NCBI RefSeq assembly: GCF_011617465.1
Contig: NZ_CP050153.1
Location: 1-64,000, forward strand
Length of the DNA: 64,000 nt
DNA from: Brevibacterium pigmentatum
GTDB lineage: Bacteria > Actinomycetota > Actinomycetes > Actinomycetales > Brevibacteriaceae
Reading direction: 5' to 3'
Under the pieces are notes generated by a model. The model saw only the letters and a list, made by a program, of their open reading frames with translations, had not been told where the DNA came from and did no database searches. Shown here in pieces: positions 30,086 through 38,245 of this stretch. The translations under genes and the position numbers were made by a program. Within the stretch, counting starts at the first letter, position 1, and each line of letters begins with the position of its first letter.

Positions 30086-31825
30086 ATGCCATCTCTGACT
30101 TCTGTGCTCACGGACCGTTTCGCCGCCGCCCTCATCCAGGCCTTCGGTGAGGACTTCGCCAGGCGCGATCCCGTCATCCGCAGCAGCCAGTTCGCAGACT
30201 TCCAGGCCAATGTGGCGCTGCCCCTGGCCAAGGAACTGAAGTCGAAGCCGCGCGATATCGCCGCACAGATCGTTCAGAACCTCGACCTCGAGGGCGTCTG
30301 CGAGACCCCGGAGATCTCGGGACCCGGGTTCATCAACCTCACATTCACCCCCGAATTCCTCGCCTCCACCCTGACCGCAGGCGGAGTCGCCGCCGCCCCG
30401 GAGAACACCGATCCGCAGACCATCGCCATCGACTATTCGGCCCCGAATGTGGCCAAGGAGATGCACGTCGGCCACCTGCGCACCACCGTCGTCGGTGACG
30501 CCCTGGCCCGCACCCACGAATTCCTCGGCAACACGGTCATCCGCCAGAACCACATCGGCGACTGGGGCACACCGTTCGGCATGCTCATCGAGCACCTCCT
30601 CGACGTCGGCGTCGACTCGACCGAGGCCTCCGAGGTGTCCGAGAACCCGAACGCCTTCTACCAGGCGGCCCGGGCGAAGTTCGATTCCGACGAGGCCTTC
30701 GCCACCCGCTCGCGGGCCCGCGTCGTCAAGCTCCAGGGCGGCGACGAAGAGACCCTGGGTCTGTGGACGACGCTCGTCGGCTACTCCCGCGAGTACTTCA
30801 ATCGCATCTACTCGCTCCTCGATGTCACCCTCACCGACGACGACCTCGCCGGCGAGTCCACCTACAACGACGTGCTGGCCGAGGTCTGCGACGAACTCGA
30901 GGCCAAGGGCCTGGCGACGATCTCCGATGGTGCGCTGTGCGTGTTCCCCGAAGGCTTCACCGGCCGTGAGGGCGAACCTCTGCCGCTCATCATCCGCAAA
31001 TCCGACGGCGGCTACGGCTACGCCACGACGGACCTCGCCGCCGTGCGCAACCGGGCGGTCAACCTCGGCGTGAACCGTGCCCTCTACGTCGTCGGCACCC
31101 CGCAGGCCATGCACTTCGATATGGTCTTCACCGTCGCCCGCGCTGCCGGCTGGCTGCCGGAGACCTTCAGTCCCGAACACGTGAAGATCGGCAATGTGCT
31201 CGGTTCCGACGGCAAGATCCTGCGCACCCGCTCCGGCGCACCGCTGCGCCTGGCCGAGCTCCTCGAAGAGGCCGTGACCCGGGCGAAGGCGACACTGGCG
31301 GAGTCGAGCGTGGACTTCGAGCCTGCGGAGGCCGACGAGGTCGCACGCATCGTCGGCATCGGTGCGGTGAAGTACGCCGATCTGTCCGTCGCGCACGACA
31401 CCTCCTACACCTTCGACCTCGACCGGATGCTCGCCCCCATCGGCAACACCGCCCCGTACCTCCAGTACGCCGGCGCCCGCATCCGCTCCATCGGCCGCAA
31501 GGCCGAAGCCGAAGGCGTCGACGCCTCCCAGGTCGCGAACGCCGCGATCAGCCTCGGCGAGGCTGCCGAACGTGAGCTCGCGCTGTCGATCCTCGGCTTC
31601 GCCGATGTGGTCACCGAGGTGGCCGCCGGGTCGACGCCCCACCGACTGTGCACCTACCTGTTCGATCTCGCCCAGGCATTCACCTCGTTCTACGAGCAGT
31701 GCCCGGTGCTCATCGCCGAGACCCCCGAGCTGCGCGACTCCCGCCTCCGGCTCTCGGCGATCGTGCTCGAGGTCCTCCAGGCCGGTCTCGGGGTGCTCGG
31801 CATCCGCGTGCCCGAGCGGATGTGA
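30086..31825 (+). CDS. argS: Arginyl-tRNA synthetase
   Basis: ArgS is the class I synthetase charging tRNA-Arg. The 579-residue product has the N-terminal Add-1 domain (about 1-95), SAPNVAKEMHVGHLR with the HIGH-like HVGH near 127-130, and the arginine/ATP site region (QNHIGDWGTPFGM). The C-terminal anticodon-binding DALR domain ends in the usual RLRLSAIVLEVLQAGLGVLGIRVPERM-type terminus. The stop overlaps the GTG of the following transporter gene (GTGA). Confidence 0.97.
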   Translation: MPSLTSVLTDRFAAALIQAFGEDFARRDPVIRSSQFADFQANVALPLAKELKSKPRDIAAQIVQNLDLEGVCETPEISGPGFINLTFTPEFLASTLTAGGVAAAPENTDPQTIAIDYSAPNVAKEMHVGHLRTTVVGDALARTHEFLGNTVIRQNHIGDWGTPFGMLIEHLLDVGVDSTEASEVSENPNAFYQAARAKFDSDEAFATRSRARVVKLQGGDEETLGLWTTLVGYSREYFNRIYSLLDVTLTDDDLAGESTYNDVLAEVCDELEAKGLATISDGALCVFPEGFTGREGEPLPLIIRKSDGGYGYATTDLAAVRNRAVNLGVNRALYVVGTPQAMHFDMVFTVARAAGWLPETFSPEHVKIGNVLGSDGKILRTRSGAPLRLAELLEEAVTRAKATLAESSVDFEPAEADEVARIVGIGAVKYADLSVAHDTSYTFDLDRMLAPIGNTAPYLQYAGARIRSIGRKAEAEGVDASQVANAAISLGEAAERELALSILGFADVVTEVAAGSTPHRLCTYLFDLAQAFTSFYEQCPVLIAETPELRDSRLRLSAIVLEVLQAGLGVLGIRVPERM

Positions 31826-33105
31826 GTTCGCCTCAGCGGCCGACCGCAAAGAGGATGCTGCCCTGGATCGTTCTGGGCATCGTCATCCTCGCCCTCAACC
31901 TGCGCACCCCGATCATCGCGCCGACCGCGATCCTGCCCGACATCCAGGAGGGCACGGGGTTCAGCGCGGCCGGACTCGGTCTCCTCACGGGCCTGCCGGT
32001 TCTGCTGTTCGCCTTGGCCACGCCGCTGGCGGGGAAGTTCATCACCCGCCTCGGCGCCGAAGCCACGGTTCTCGCGTGTCTGTCGGGTGTCCTGCTGGGC
32101 ACCGTTCTGCGTTCGGTCGGCCCGTCCTGGCTGGTGCTCGCGGGCACCGGCATCATCGGCCTGGCGATCACCTTGGGCAATATCGTCGTCCCCGTCATCA
32201 TCCGCCGCGAGGTGCCGTGGGAAAAGGTATCGCTGGTCACCGGCCTGTATTCGGCGATGATGAACGTCGGGTCGATGGCCACCCTCATCGGCACCGGCCC
32301 CCTGGCCGAAGCCTTCGGCTGGCGCTGGGCGCTGGCCGCCTGGGGCGGTCTCGCCTTCTTGGGCCTCGGTTTCTGGATGGTGCTCATCCGCGTGCGCGTG
32401 CGACGCGAGGGTGAGGCTGCCCGCGCTGCCGCGGCCGAATCCGCCGACGATCCTTCCCTCACCGAGGCGGCCGCCCCCGTCGTGAAGCCCTCGTGGGCCG
32501 AGGCTCCCGCTTCCTTCCGGCTGATCATCGCCCTGCTCATCGTCACGTTCTCCGGACAGTCGACCGCTTACTACGTGACGACTACCTGGCTGCCGAGCTA
32601 CCTCAGCGACACGATCGGGCTCGCCCCGACCGCCGCCGGAGGCACGGCGTCCCTGTTCCAGATCGCTGCGATCCTCGGTGCCTTCGGAGTGCCGCTGCTG
32701 GCGGTGAAGACGAAGCCTTGGGTGCCTGTGGCGATCGTCGCCGTGCTCTGGTTGTCCCTGCCCGTGGGACTGTTGGCGGCCCCCGGCGCCTACTGGTTGT
32801 GGGCGACCACCGGCGGCATCGCCCAGGGTGGCGGGTTCACGGCGATCTTCTCGATAATCGCCCGCACCGCCGGAAGCGATGCGCAGACCGCGTCCGCTTC
32901 GGCGCGTGTGCAGTTCGGCGGCTACCTCGCAGCGACCCTGGCCCCGCCGTTCGCCGGTTGGCTCAACACCGCCACCGCCGGGTGGACGGCACCGCTGCTG
33001 CTCATCCTCGCCGCTACCCTCGCGTTCACGATCACCGGTCTCTTGGCCGCCCGCCGAGCCGGCGGCTTCCCCCGCGGCGGGCGCGAGGTCCTCGACCCCG
33101 ACTAA
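31822..33105 (+). CDS. MFS transporter, CynX/NimT-like
   Basis: This 427-residue 12-helix transporter has the CynX/NimT (cyanate/2-nitroimidazole) type start LALNLRTPIIAPTAILPDIQ and the LLTGLPVLLFALATPLAGK helix-2 region. Family members move small anions or drugs; the true substrate is unknown. GTG 31822 overlaps the argS stop. The translated frame is open further upstream but only inside argS. A long palindrome follows four bases after the stop. Confidence 0.82.
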   Translation: MSSPQRPTAKRMLPWIVLGIVILALNLRTPIIAPTAILPDIQEGTGFSAAGLGLLTGLPVLLFALATPLAGKFITRLGAEATVLACLSGVLLGTVLRSVGPSWLVLAGTGIIGLAITLGNIVVPVIIRREVPWEKVSLVTGLYSAMMNVGSMATLIGTGPLAEAFGWRWALAAWGGLAFLGLGFWMVLIRVRVRREGEAARAAAAESADDPSLTEAAAPVVKPSWAEAPASFRLIIALLIVTFSGQSTAYYVTTTWLPSYLSDTIGLAPTAAGGTASLFQIAAILGAFGVPLLAVKTKPWVPVAIVAVLWLSLPVGLLAAPGAYWLWATTGGIAQGGGFTAIFSIIARTAGSDAQTASASARVQFGGYLAATLAPPFAGWLNTATAGWTAPLLLILAATLAFTITGLLAARRAGGFPRGGREVLDPD

Positions 33106-33109
33106 CCTC

Positions 33110-33183
33110 CCCTTCTTGCTACCTGACGGCGGCCCAGCAACCTCGCGCCAGGTTGCTGGGCCGCCGTCAGGTAGCAAGAAGGG
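33110..33183. repeat. 74-bp palindrome (copy B)
   Basis: Centred between 33146 and 33147, both halves of 37 bp are complementary except for one pair (33144/33149). Its inner 56 bp match the palindrome at 11146-11201 almost base for base. It lies directly after the transporter stop and could terminate transcription, but the two-copy identity marks it as an interspersed repeat. Confidence 0.95.
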
Positions 33184-33200
33184 AACAATACGTACAGAAG

Positions 33201-33238
33201 CACCGAGGCGGCCCACCATGAGGTGGGCCGCCTCGGTG
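33201..33238. terminator. Terminator hairpin
   Basis: CACCGAGGCGGCCCACC at 33201-33217 pairs perfectly with 33222-33238 around ATGA. It lies downstream of the minus-strand gene ending at 33253 and follows the copy B palindrome. Confidence 0.85.
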
Positions 33239-33252
33239 ACGGAGTGAGTGAC

Positions 33253-33993
33253 TCAGTGCTTGGCGTCGTTGCTCTCGGCGGGCTTGACGGCCGGCTTCGG
33301 AGCGGGGACCTCGTCGGCGGCATCGGCCTTGGTCGACGGCACAGCGGTCTGCGAGACCTCGGTGGGTGCGGCCTGGCGCGAAGCCGGGGTCGAACCGACC
33401 GGACGGGCGTCGGCGGGACGATTGTTCGGCAGCGGGGTCGACCAGGGATCCTCGACCGGCTGGGCCTTCTTCCACACGTAGTAGCCGATTCCGGCGGCCG
33501 AACCGATGACGAGGGTCCACACGAGTGCGGCCTTTCCGCCACCGGACTTGCGAGCGGTGTCCTTCTCGATGCGCTTGCCGGCATTGGCGAGAGCCTTGCG
33601 GGCCTTCTTCATGGCCTTCTTGTCGCCGGTGAGGCGGACAGCCAGGTCATCGATGAGCTTCGGGGTCTCGGCAGCGGACAGCGAAGTCGCGGCGTTCGAT
33701 GCGAACTTGCCGGCGCGTTCGGTGGCTTCTGGTCGGTAGGCCTCGAGCCTGTCGGCCCAGTCGTGGACTCGATCATTGGCCTTGTCGGCGAGAGCCTCGA
33801 CCTGCGGACGCGCCTTCTCAGCGAACTCTTCGGCCTTGCCGGCAAGCGCCTCGACCTGGGGGCGAGCCCTGTCTGCGGCCTCACGCAGCTTCGGGGCTGC
33901 GGTCTCGCTGGCATCTGCCAGGACTCGGAGTGACGTCTGCTTCGCGGAATCGAGCTTCGAGGTGAGCTGATCTCGAGCGGGCTTATTCGACAT
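33253..33993 (-). CDS. Membrane-anchored helical protein, unknown function
   Basis: This 246-residue protein has a long charged, Ala-rich helical N-terminal half (about 1-145) with a duplicated PQVEALAxKAxxxxxKA element, suggesting a coiled coil. One membrane segment follows (AALVWTLVIGSAAGIGYYVW near 150-169), then a Pro/Ala/Thr-rich tail (about 170-246). Similar proteins without assigned function occur near the cyclophilin gene in Actinobacteria. The ATG has AAGGATTGGGAA upstream. The tail is probably outside the membrane if the N-terminus is cytoplasmic. Confidence 0.7.
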   Translation of the reverse strand: MSNKPARDQLTSKLDSAKQTSLRVLADASETAAPKLREAADRARPQVEALAGKAEEFAEKARPQVEALADKANDRVHDWADRLEAYRPEATERAGKFASNAATSLSAAETPKLIDDLAVRLTGDKKAMKKARKALANAGKRIEKDTARKSGGGKAALVWTLVIGSAAGIGYYVWKKAQPVEDPWSTPLPNNRPADARPVGSTPASRQAAPTEVSQTAVPSTKADAADEVPAPKPAVKPAESNDAKH

Positions 33994-34169
33994 AAACTGT
34001 TCCCAATCCTTAGATGTCGGAGGTCAAGTTGATCATTGACTAGTCTACGGCCTAGGGGCAAACCTGTGGACAGCGGATGTCATCGAATTGTCTGCGGATC
34101 GCCTGACAGGTTGGGCAATGGACCTGGTGCGAAACTGCATTCGCCGCCTCGGCGTGGAAGAATGAAGTC

Positions 34170-34712
34170 ATGACTACAGCTTCTACGCATACCGCAGTCC
34201 TGCACACCAACCACGGTGACATCACCATCAACCTCTTCGGCAATCATGCTCCGAAGACCGTGGCCAACTTCGTCGAACTCGCCCAGGGGGAGCGTGAGTT
34301 CACCGATCCCTCGACCGGCGAGCCGACCAAGCGCCCCTTCTACGACGGCCTCGGCTTCCACCGCATCATCTCGAACTTCATGATCCAGGGCGGCTGCCCG
34401 CTGGGCACAGGCACCGGCGGACCCGGCTACACCTTCGACGATGAGATCCACCCCGAACTGCAGTTCGACCGCAAGTACCTGCTGGCCATGGCCAACGCCG
34501 GCAAGCAGATGGGACGCGGCACCAACGGCTCGCAGTTCTTCATCACCACCGCCGAGACCCCGTGGCTCAACGGCAAGCACACCATCTTCGGCGAGGTTGC
34601 CGATGAAGCCAGCCAGAAGGTCGTCGACGAGATCGAGGGTGTGCGCACCGCTGCGATGGACAAGCCGGTCGAGCCGGTCGTCATGGAGAAGGTCGACATC
34701 ACTGCGAAGTGA
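34170..34712 (+). CDS. ppiA: Peptidyl-prolyl cis-trans isomerase (cyclophilin)
   Basis: This 180-residue cytoplasmic cyclophilin catalyses proline isomerisation during folding. It has the conserved TVANFVELAQGE, FYDGLGFHRIISNFMIQGG (catalytic Arg near 69), GPGYTFDDE, LAMANAG and GSQFFITTAETPWLNGKHTIFGEV segments. There is no signal peptide. The start at 34170 is well placed. A cyclophilin gene near the origin followed by a rhomboid gene is a common actinobacterial order. Confidence 0.95.
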   Translation: MTTASTHTAVLHTNHGDITINLFGNHAPKTVANFVELAQGEREFTDPSTGEPTKRPFYDGLGFHRIISNFMIQGGCPLGTGTGGPGYTFDDEIHPELQFDRKYLLAMANAGKQMGRGTNGSQFFITTAETPWLNGKHTIFGEVADEASQKVVDEIEGVRTAAMDKPVEPVVMEKVDITAK

Positions 34713-34737
34713 GTCACCGTCCGCAGAGGACACTGAG

Positions 34738-34743
34738 TACCAT
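34738..34743 (+). promoter_or_regulatory. -10 element, likely leaderless start of rhomboid gene
   Basis: TACCAT at 34738-34743 is followed by six bases and the ATG at 34750. The same hexamer and spacing precede the UvrA paralogue. Confidence 0.5.
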
Positions 34744-34749
34744 GGTGTG

Positions 34750-35445
34750 ATGGACACACCTGAGGAGGGCTCGGCACGGGAAACCGGCCGGGCCCTCTCT
34801 GCATCCCCGCCGCTGATCACCCGCACGCTCCTCATCGTCACCATCGTGGCCTTCCTCGCGGAGCTCATTCCCGGCCTCGACCTGCTGCGGAGGCTGAGCT
34901 TCGTTCCCGCACTCACCCTCGAACAGCCGTGGCGGGTGCTCTCGGTCGCCCTCGTCCATGAGGAGCCGTCACCGTTCCACCTGCTGGCGAACATGATCGG
35001 GCTGTTCTTCTTCGGATCCTTCGTCGAGAGAGCCCTGGGGCACTGGAAGTTCCTGGCCGTATACGTCATCGGCACCGCCGGTGGTTCGGCCATGGTGCTC
35101 CTGGTGGCAGACCCCTTCGACGTTGACTGGGTGACGAACCACATCGGCGCTTCGGGTGCGGTGTTCGCGATCGTCGGCGTCCTCTTGGCCCCGACACACC
35201 GCCTCGACCGGAACATCACCGGGGTTCTCGTATTCGTCGCGCTCAACTTCGGCTACGGATTCCTCGTCGCGGGGGTGTCCTGGGAGTCCCACCTCGGCGG
35301 TCTGATCACCGGATTCGTGCTCGGCTGTGCTGGGCTGCTGGGTCCGCAGCGATCGCGGACGCTGGTGTTCACGGTGACCTCGGTCGGTCTGGTGGTGCTG
35401 ATTGCGGCCTGCGGGGCGTGGAAGATGGCCGGACTCGGACTCTGA
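34750..35445 (+). CDS. Rhomboid-family intramembrane serine protease
   Basis: This 231-residue membrane protease has six or seven helices. HLLANMIGLFFFG lies near 78, the catalytic serine in GASGAVFAI (Ser near 135) and the catalytic histidine in SHLGGLITG (near 180). It cleaves substrates within the membrane; its targets are unknown. I used ATG 34750, because the longer open frame upstream overlaps the cyclophilin gene. Confidence 0.92.
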   Translation: MDTPEEGSARETGRALSASPPLITRTLLIVTIVAFLAELIPGLDLLRRLSFVPALTLEQPWRVLSVALVHEEPSPFHLLANMIGLFFFGSFVERALGHWKFLAVYVIGTAGGSAMVLLVADPFDVDWVTNHIGASGAVFAIVGVLLAPTHRLDRNITGVLVFVALNFGYGFLVAGVSWESHLGGLITGFVLGCAGLLGPQRSRTLVFTVTSVGLVVLIAACGAWKMAGLGL

Positions 35446-35559
35446 ACCAGGCTCCGGCCTCGGACTCTGACGGATCGGCCGTTGCGGGTGCATCCTCGGC
35501 GCTGTCAGGCTTTTACCAGACAAAAGCCGATCTGTGTGCACTCTTCGGTGGAAAATTCT

Positions 35560-35642
35560 TTGTCCACAAGCTCTATCCACAACGTGGATAACTTACACGT
35601 GTGTGTTTAGCCTGGTCAGAGAGCCAAAATAAGTTTTCCACA
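35560..35642. promoter_or_regulatory. Cluster of four DnaA boxes outside oriC
   Basis: TTGTCCACA lies at 35560-35568, CTATCCACA at 35573-35581, CGTGGATAA (reverse of TTATCCACG) at 35583-35591, and TTTTCCACA at 35634-35642. A weaker TGTGGATTG follows near 35675. The second and third boxes face each other one base apart. AGTTTTCCACAAGC (35632-35645) is identical to 177-190 upstream of dnaA. It could titrate DnaA or modulate its nucleotide state. Confidence 0.7.
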
Positions 35643-35738
35643 AGCGACGCACCCGGCTTGGGTATAACTCGGCGCTTGTGGATTGTTGATACAGGGCAGC
35701 GGCTGGCGGGGTGCGCGAAAGTCCTGGTGAATGCAGAA

Positions 35739-35794
35739 TGTCTGGTCGATCCGCGGTGTTCTGAGCGTGAGAATCACCGCGGATCGACCAGACA
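35739..35794. terminator. Strong terminator before crgA end
   Basis: A perfect 20-bp stem (35739-35758 with 35775-35794, arm TGTCTGGTCGATCCGCGGTG) encloses a 16-nt loop, just past the minus-strand crgA stop. It may also stop rightward transcription. Confidence 0.85.
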
Positions 35795-35820
35795 ATCGAA
35801 GCGATTGCGGCCGGGACCGG

Positions 35821-36570
35821 CTACCGCCAGCGTGTGGACATGATGAGACCCGCCACGAAGAAGGCGAAGCCGATGAGGATGTTCCAGTTGCCCCACGCTT
35901 CGACGGGGAAAGCACCCTGAGTGATGTAGAAGGTGACGAGCCAGATGAGGCCGACGAGCAGCAGTCCGATGAGGACCGGCAGGAACCAGCTCGGGTTCGG
36001 CTTGATCGTCTGTTGCCCCGAGGTCGAGGTGTAGCTCGCGGTCTTGCGTCCCTGCGGCCGCTTAGCAGGATTGCCCGAACGGGAGGTGCGCTTGGCGGCC
36101 GCACCCTTCGAGCCGGATGTCTTGGAAGACGATGCCTTGGAATCGGAAGCCTTCGAGGACTTCGACGACTTCGCGTCCTTGGTCGAGTCGGACTTCTTGG
36201 TCGACTTCGACGACTTCTCGTCCTTGGACTTCTTCGCGGCAGCCGTGGCCTGTGAGTCTTTCTCGGAGGCCTCGTCGTCGGCGTCCTCGTCCGCGGAATT
36301 GCCCTTCAGATCGTCTGCAGCAGCCTCGGTCGCATCCGAATCGTCGTCCGTAACGTCGGCGACGTCAGTGTCGGCAGCCTCGGCGACGTCAGTGTCGGCA
36401 GCCTCGGCGACGTCAGTGTCGGCAGCCTCGGCGACATCGGTGTCGAGCGATTCGGTCTCGAGTTCCTCGACCTCGGCCGTCTCGACAGCTTCAGCGGATT
36501 CGGCCTGCTTCGCCTTGGCCGCCGACGAAGTGCGAGAAGTGCGCTGGGGGCGTCCTTTGGACTTGGCCAC
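35821..36570 (-). CDS. crgA: Cell division protein CrgA with repetitive N-terminal extension
   Basis: CrgA is a small membrane protein that stabilises the actinobacterial divisome. The C-terminal ~85 residues are a normal CrgA: PNPSWFLPVLIGLLLVGLIWLV, a first membrane helix near 192-213, and a second near 225-243 ending in TRWR. The preceding ~160 residues are an added acidic then Ser/Lys-rich low-complexity region with three perfect TDVAEAAD repeats plus a partial one. Standard CrgA is 80-95 residues, so this 249-residue form is unusually long. The GTG start at 36570 has AAAGGAG upstream. Confidence 0.88.
   Translation of the reverse strand: MAKSKGRPQRTSRTSSAAKAKQAESAEAVETAEVEELETESLDTDVAEAADTDVAEAADTDVAEAADTDVADVTDDDSDATEAAADDLKGNSADEDADDEASEKDSQATAAAKKSKDEKSSKSTKKSDSTKDAKSSKSSKASDSKASSSKTSGSKGAAAKRTSRSGNPAKRPQGRKTASYTSTSGQQTIKPNPSWFLPVLIGLLLVGLIWLVTFYITQGAFPVEAWGNWNILIGFAFFVAGLIMSTRWR
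36361..36444. repeat. 24-bp tandem repeat in crgA
   Basis: Three identical 24-bp units start at 36361, 36385 and 36409. A degenerate half unit follows to 36444. They encode TDVAEAAD repeats on the minus strand. Confidence 0.95.
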
Positions 36571-36798
36571 AAGTACTCCTTTGTCGGTCGACCGTCGCGG
36601 GGTCGCCGAATGAATGGTTGGGGACGATCGCAGACCAGTCTACTCGGGGCGGGGGTCACAGTGAAAAACTCCGACTACCCTGAAAGCGCCCCGAGCGCGC
36701 TCCGAACGTTGATTCTCATAGGATAAAGTGCATAAGGGTGTCCCCGCCTGTCTTCTTCGACGGCCCCCAGACAATGCAGTGACAGTCACGGAGCAGAA

Positions 36799-38073
36799 GT
36801 GGTGAATAGTTCCTCCTCGGGTAACGAGCCGGGCGTGAATCCGCCCTCGCGACCCACTATCCGTCCTGCTCAGAGACGGCAGGCTCCATCTGACTCCGGC
36901 GACCAGCGCCACGGTCACGCCGCCGGCGGTTCCGGCGATCAGCCGTTGCCCAGCCGACGCGAGATGCGGCGCAGGGAAGCCGAAGCCGCCGCAGCCCAGG
37001 GCGAACCGACTGCGGTCTACTCCGACGCCCCGCCCGTCTATCAGCAGCCCCAGCAGCCTCAACAACCCCACCAACCCCCACAGGCCGCAGCTGGCCAGCA
37101 GCGTGGCCAGGCCACTCAGGCGATGCCCGCCGTCCCACAGAACGCTCCGGCAACGGCACAGCAGGCCCCAGCCGCGGCCGGTACCGGATACGCGGCCGGG
37201 AACGCATACGCGGGCGCACCCCAGCAGGGCGGACAGACTGCACACGGACAAGCCACGCACGGCCACCTCGGCGAGGATCAGCCTCAGAGCCGTCGCCAGA
37301 CCCGACGCCAGCGCGGACGTCAGCCCGTGGAGAAGGAACCGCTCGGCCCGATCCGCGGGACCGTGCGCACTTTCGGCGAACTGTGCATCACGGCCGGCCT
37401 CGTCCTCATCCTCTTCGTCGTCTGGCAGCTGTGGTGGACGGACATCCAGGCCAACCGCGACAACGAAGTGCTCGCCGACGAACTCACTCAGGACTGGGCG
37501 AACCAGGACCCGAACGAACTGCCCGACGATCCGGACGAACCCGTGGTCGCCGAACCCGCGGGCAAGAACGAGGCCTTCGGCATCTTCTACATCCCGCGCT
37601 TCGGCGGCGACTACTACCGCACCGTCGCCGAGGGCGTCGACCTCGAACCCGTGCTCAACCGAATGGGCGTGGGCCGCTATCCGAACTCGGCGATGCCCGG
37701 CGAGGTCGGCAACTTCTCCATCGCCGGCCACCGCGTGACCTACGGCAAGCCGCTCAACCAGATCGCGAACCTGCGCCCTGGCGACGAGATCATCGTCCAG
37801 ACGAAGGACGGCTTCTACACCTACACCTTCCGCAACTTCGACATCATCCTCCCCGATGCCGTCGAAGTGCTCTCACCCGTGCCGGACGCACCCGAGTTCA
37901 AGGGCAAGGACCGGATCCTGACGATGACGGCATGCAACCCGATGTTCTCCGCCAGGGAACGCTACGTCGCCTATGCCGAACTCACGGACTGGACGCCGGC
38001 CACCGACGGAGCACCGGACAATATCAAGGACTCGAAGGCCTACGACAAGGTCAGCAAGAACGGCGGTGCCTGA
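36799..38073 (+). CDS. Class E-like sortase with disordered N-terminus
   Basis: This 424-residue sortase family transpeptidase anchors proteins to the cell wall. After a ~185-residue Pro/Gln/Arg-rich cytoplasmic region comes one membrane helix (about 193-213), then the extracellular sortase domain (about 250-400). His311 (IAGHRVTYG), Cys379 (TACNPMF) and a nearby Arg (SARERY) form the catalytic set. The start is one of two adjacent GTG codons (36799, 36802) behind ACGGAG. It is followed by a one-helix protein and pabA, a conserved actinobacterial order. Confidence 0.88.
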   Translation: MVNSSSSGNEPGVNPPSRPTIRPAQRRQAPSDSGDQRHGHAAGGSGDQPLPSRREMRRREAEAAAAQGEPTAVYSDAPPVYQQPQQPQQPHQPPQAAAGQQRGQATQAMPAVPQNAPATAQQAPAAAGTGYAAGNAYAGAPQQGGQTAHGQATHGHLGEDQPQSRRQTRRQRGRQPVEKEPLGPIRGTVRTFGELCITAGLVLILFVVWQLWWTDIQANRDNEVLADELTQDWANQDPNELPDDPDEPVVAEPAGKNEAFGIFYIPRFGGDYYRTVAEGVDLEPVLNRMGVGRYPNSAMPGEVGNFSIAGHRVTYGKPLNQIANLRPGDEIIVQTKDGFYTYTFRNFDIILPDAVEVLSPVPDAPEFKGKDRILTMTACNPMFSARERYVAYAELTDWTPATDGAPDNIKDSKAYDKVSKNGGA

Positions 38074-38074
38074 T

Positions 38075-38245
38075 ATGTACGCATTCATCTGGCGGATCCT
38101 CCCGGGCAACTGGGTCGTCAAACTCATCTTCGCCCTCATCCTCATCGCGGCGGTCGTGTTTCTGCTCATGCAGTACGTCTTCCCCGTGATCGCCCCGTAC
38201 ATGCCCTTCAACAACGCCACCGTGACGGAGACCGGACAACAATGA
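38075..38245 (+). CDS. Small single-helix membrane protein
   Basis: This 56-residue protein begins one base after the sortase stop. It has one membrane segment at about 15-38 (VVKLIFALILIAAVVFLLMQ), and its end overlaps the pabA start (ATGA). Proteins of this size and place occur between class E sortases and pabA/trpG genes in related bacteria. A role with the sortase is inferred from context only. The longer open frame upstream is a shadow of the sortase gene. Confidence 0.75.
   Translation: MYAFIWRILPGNWVVKLIFALILIAAVVFLLMQYVFPVIAPYMPFNNATVTETGQQ

Larger units (their letters stand above)
35446..35820. other. Gene-free spacer with DnaA-box cluster
   Basis: No credible gene lies here. From left to right it holds a GGCTTTT/AAAAGCC hairpin (35508-35528), a cluster of DnaA boxes (35560-35642) in an AT-richer stretch, and a strong terminator (35739-35794). 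See the separate entries. Confidence 0.8.
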
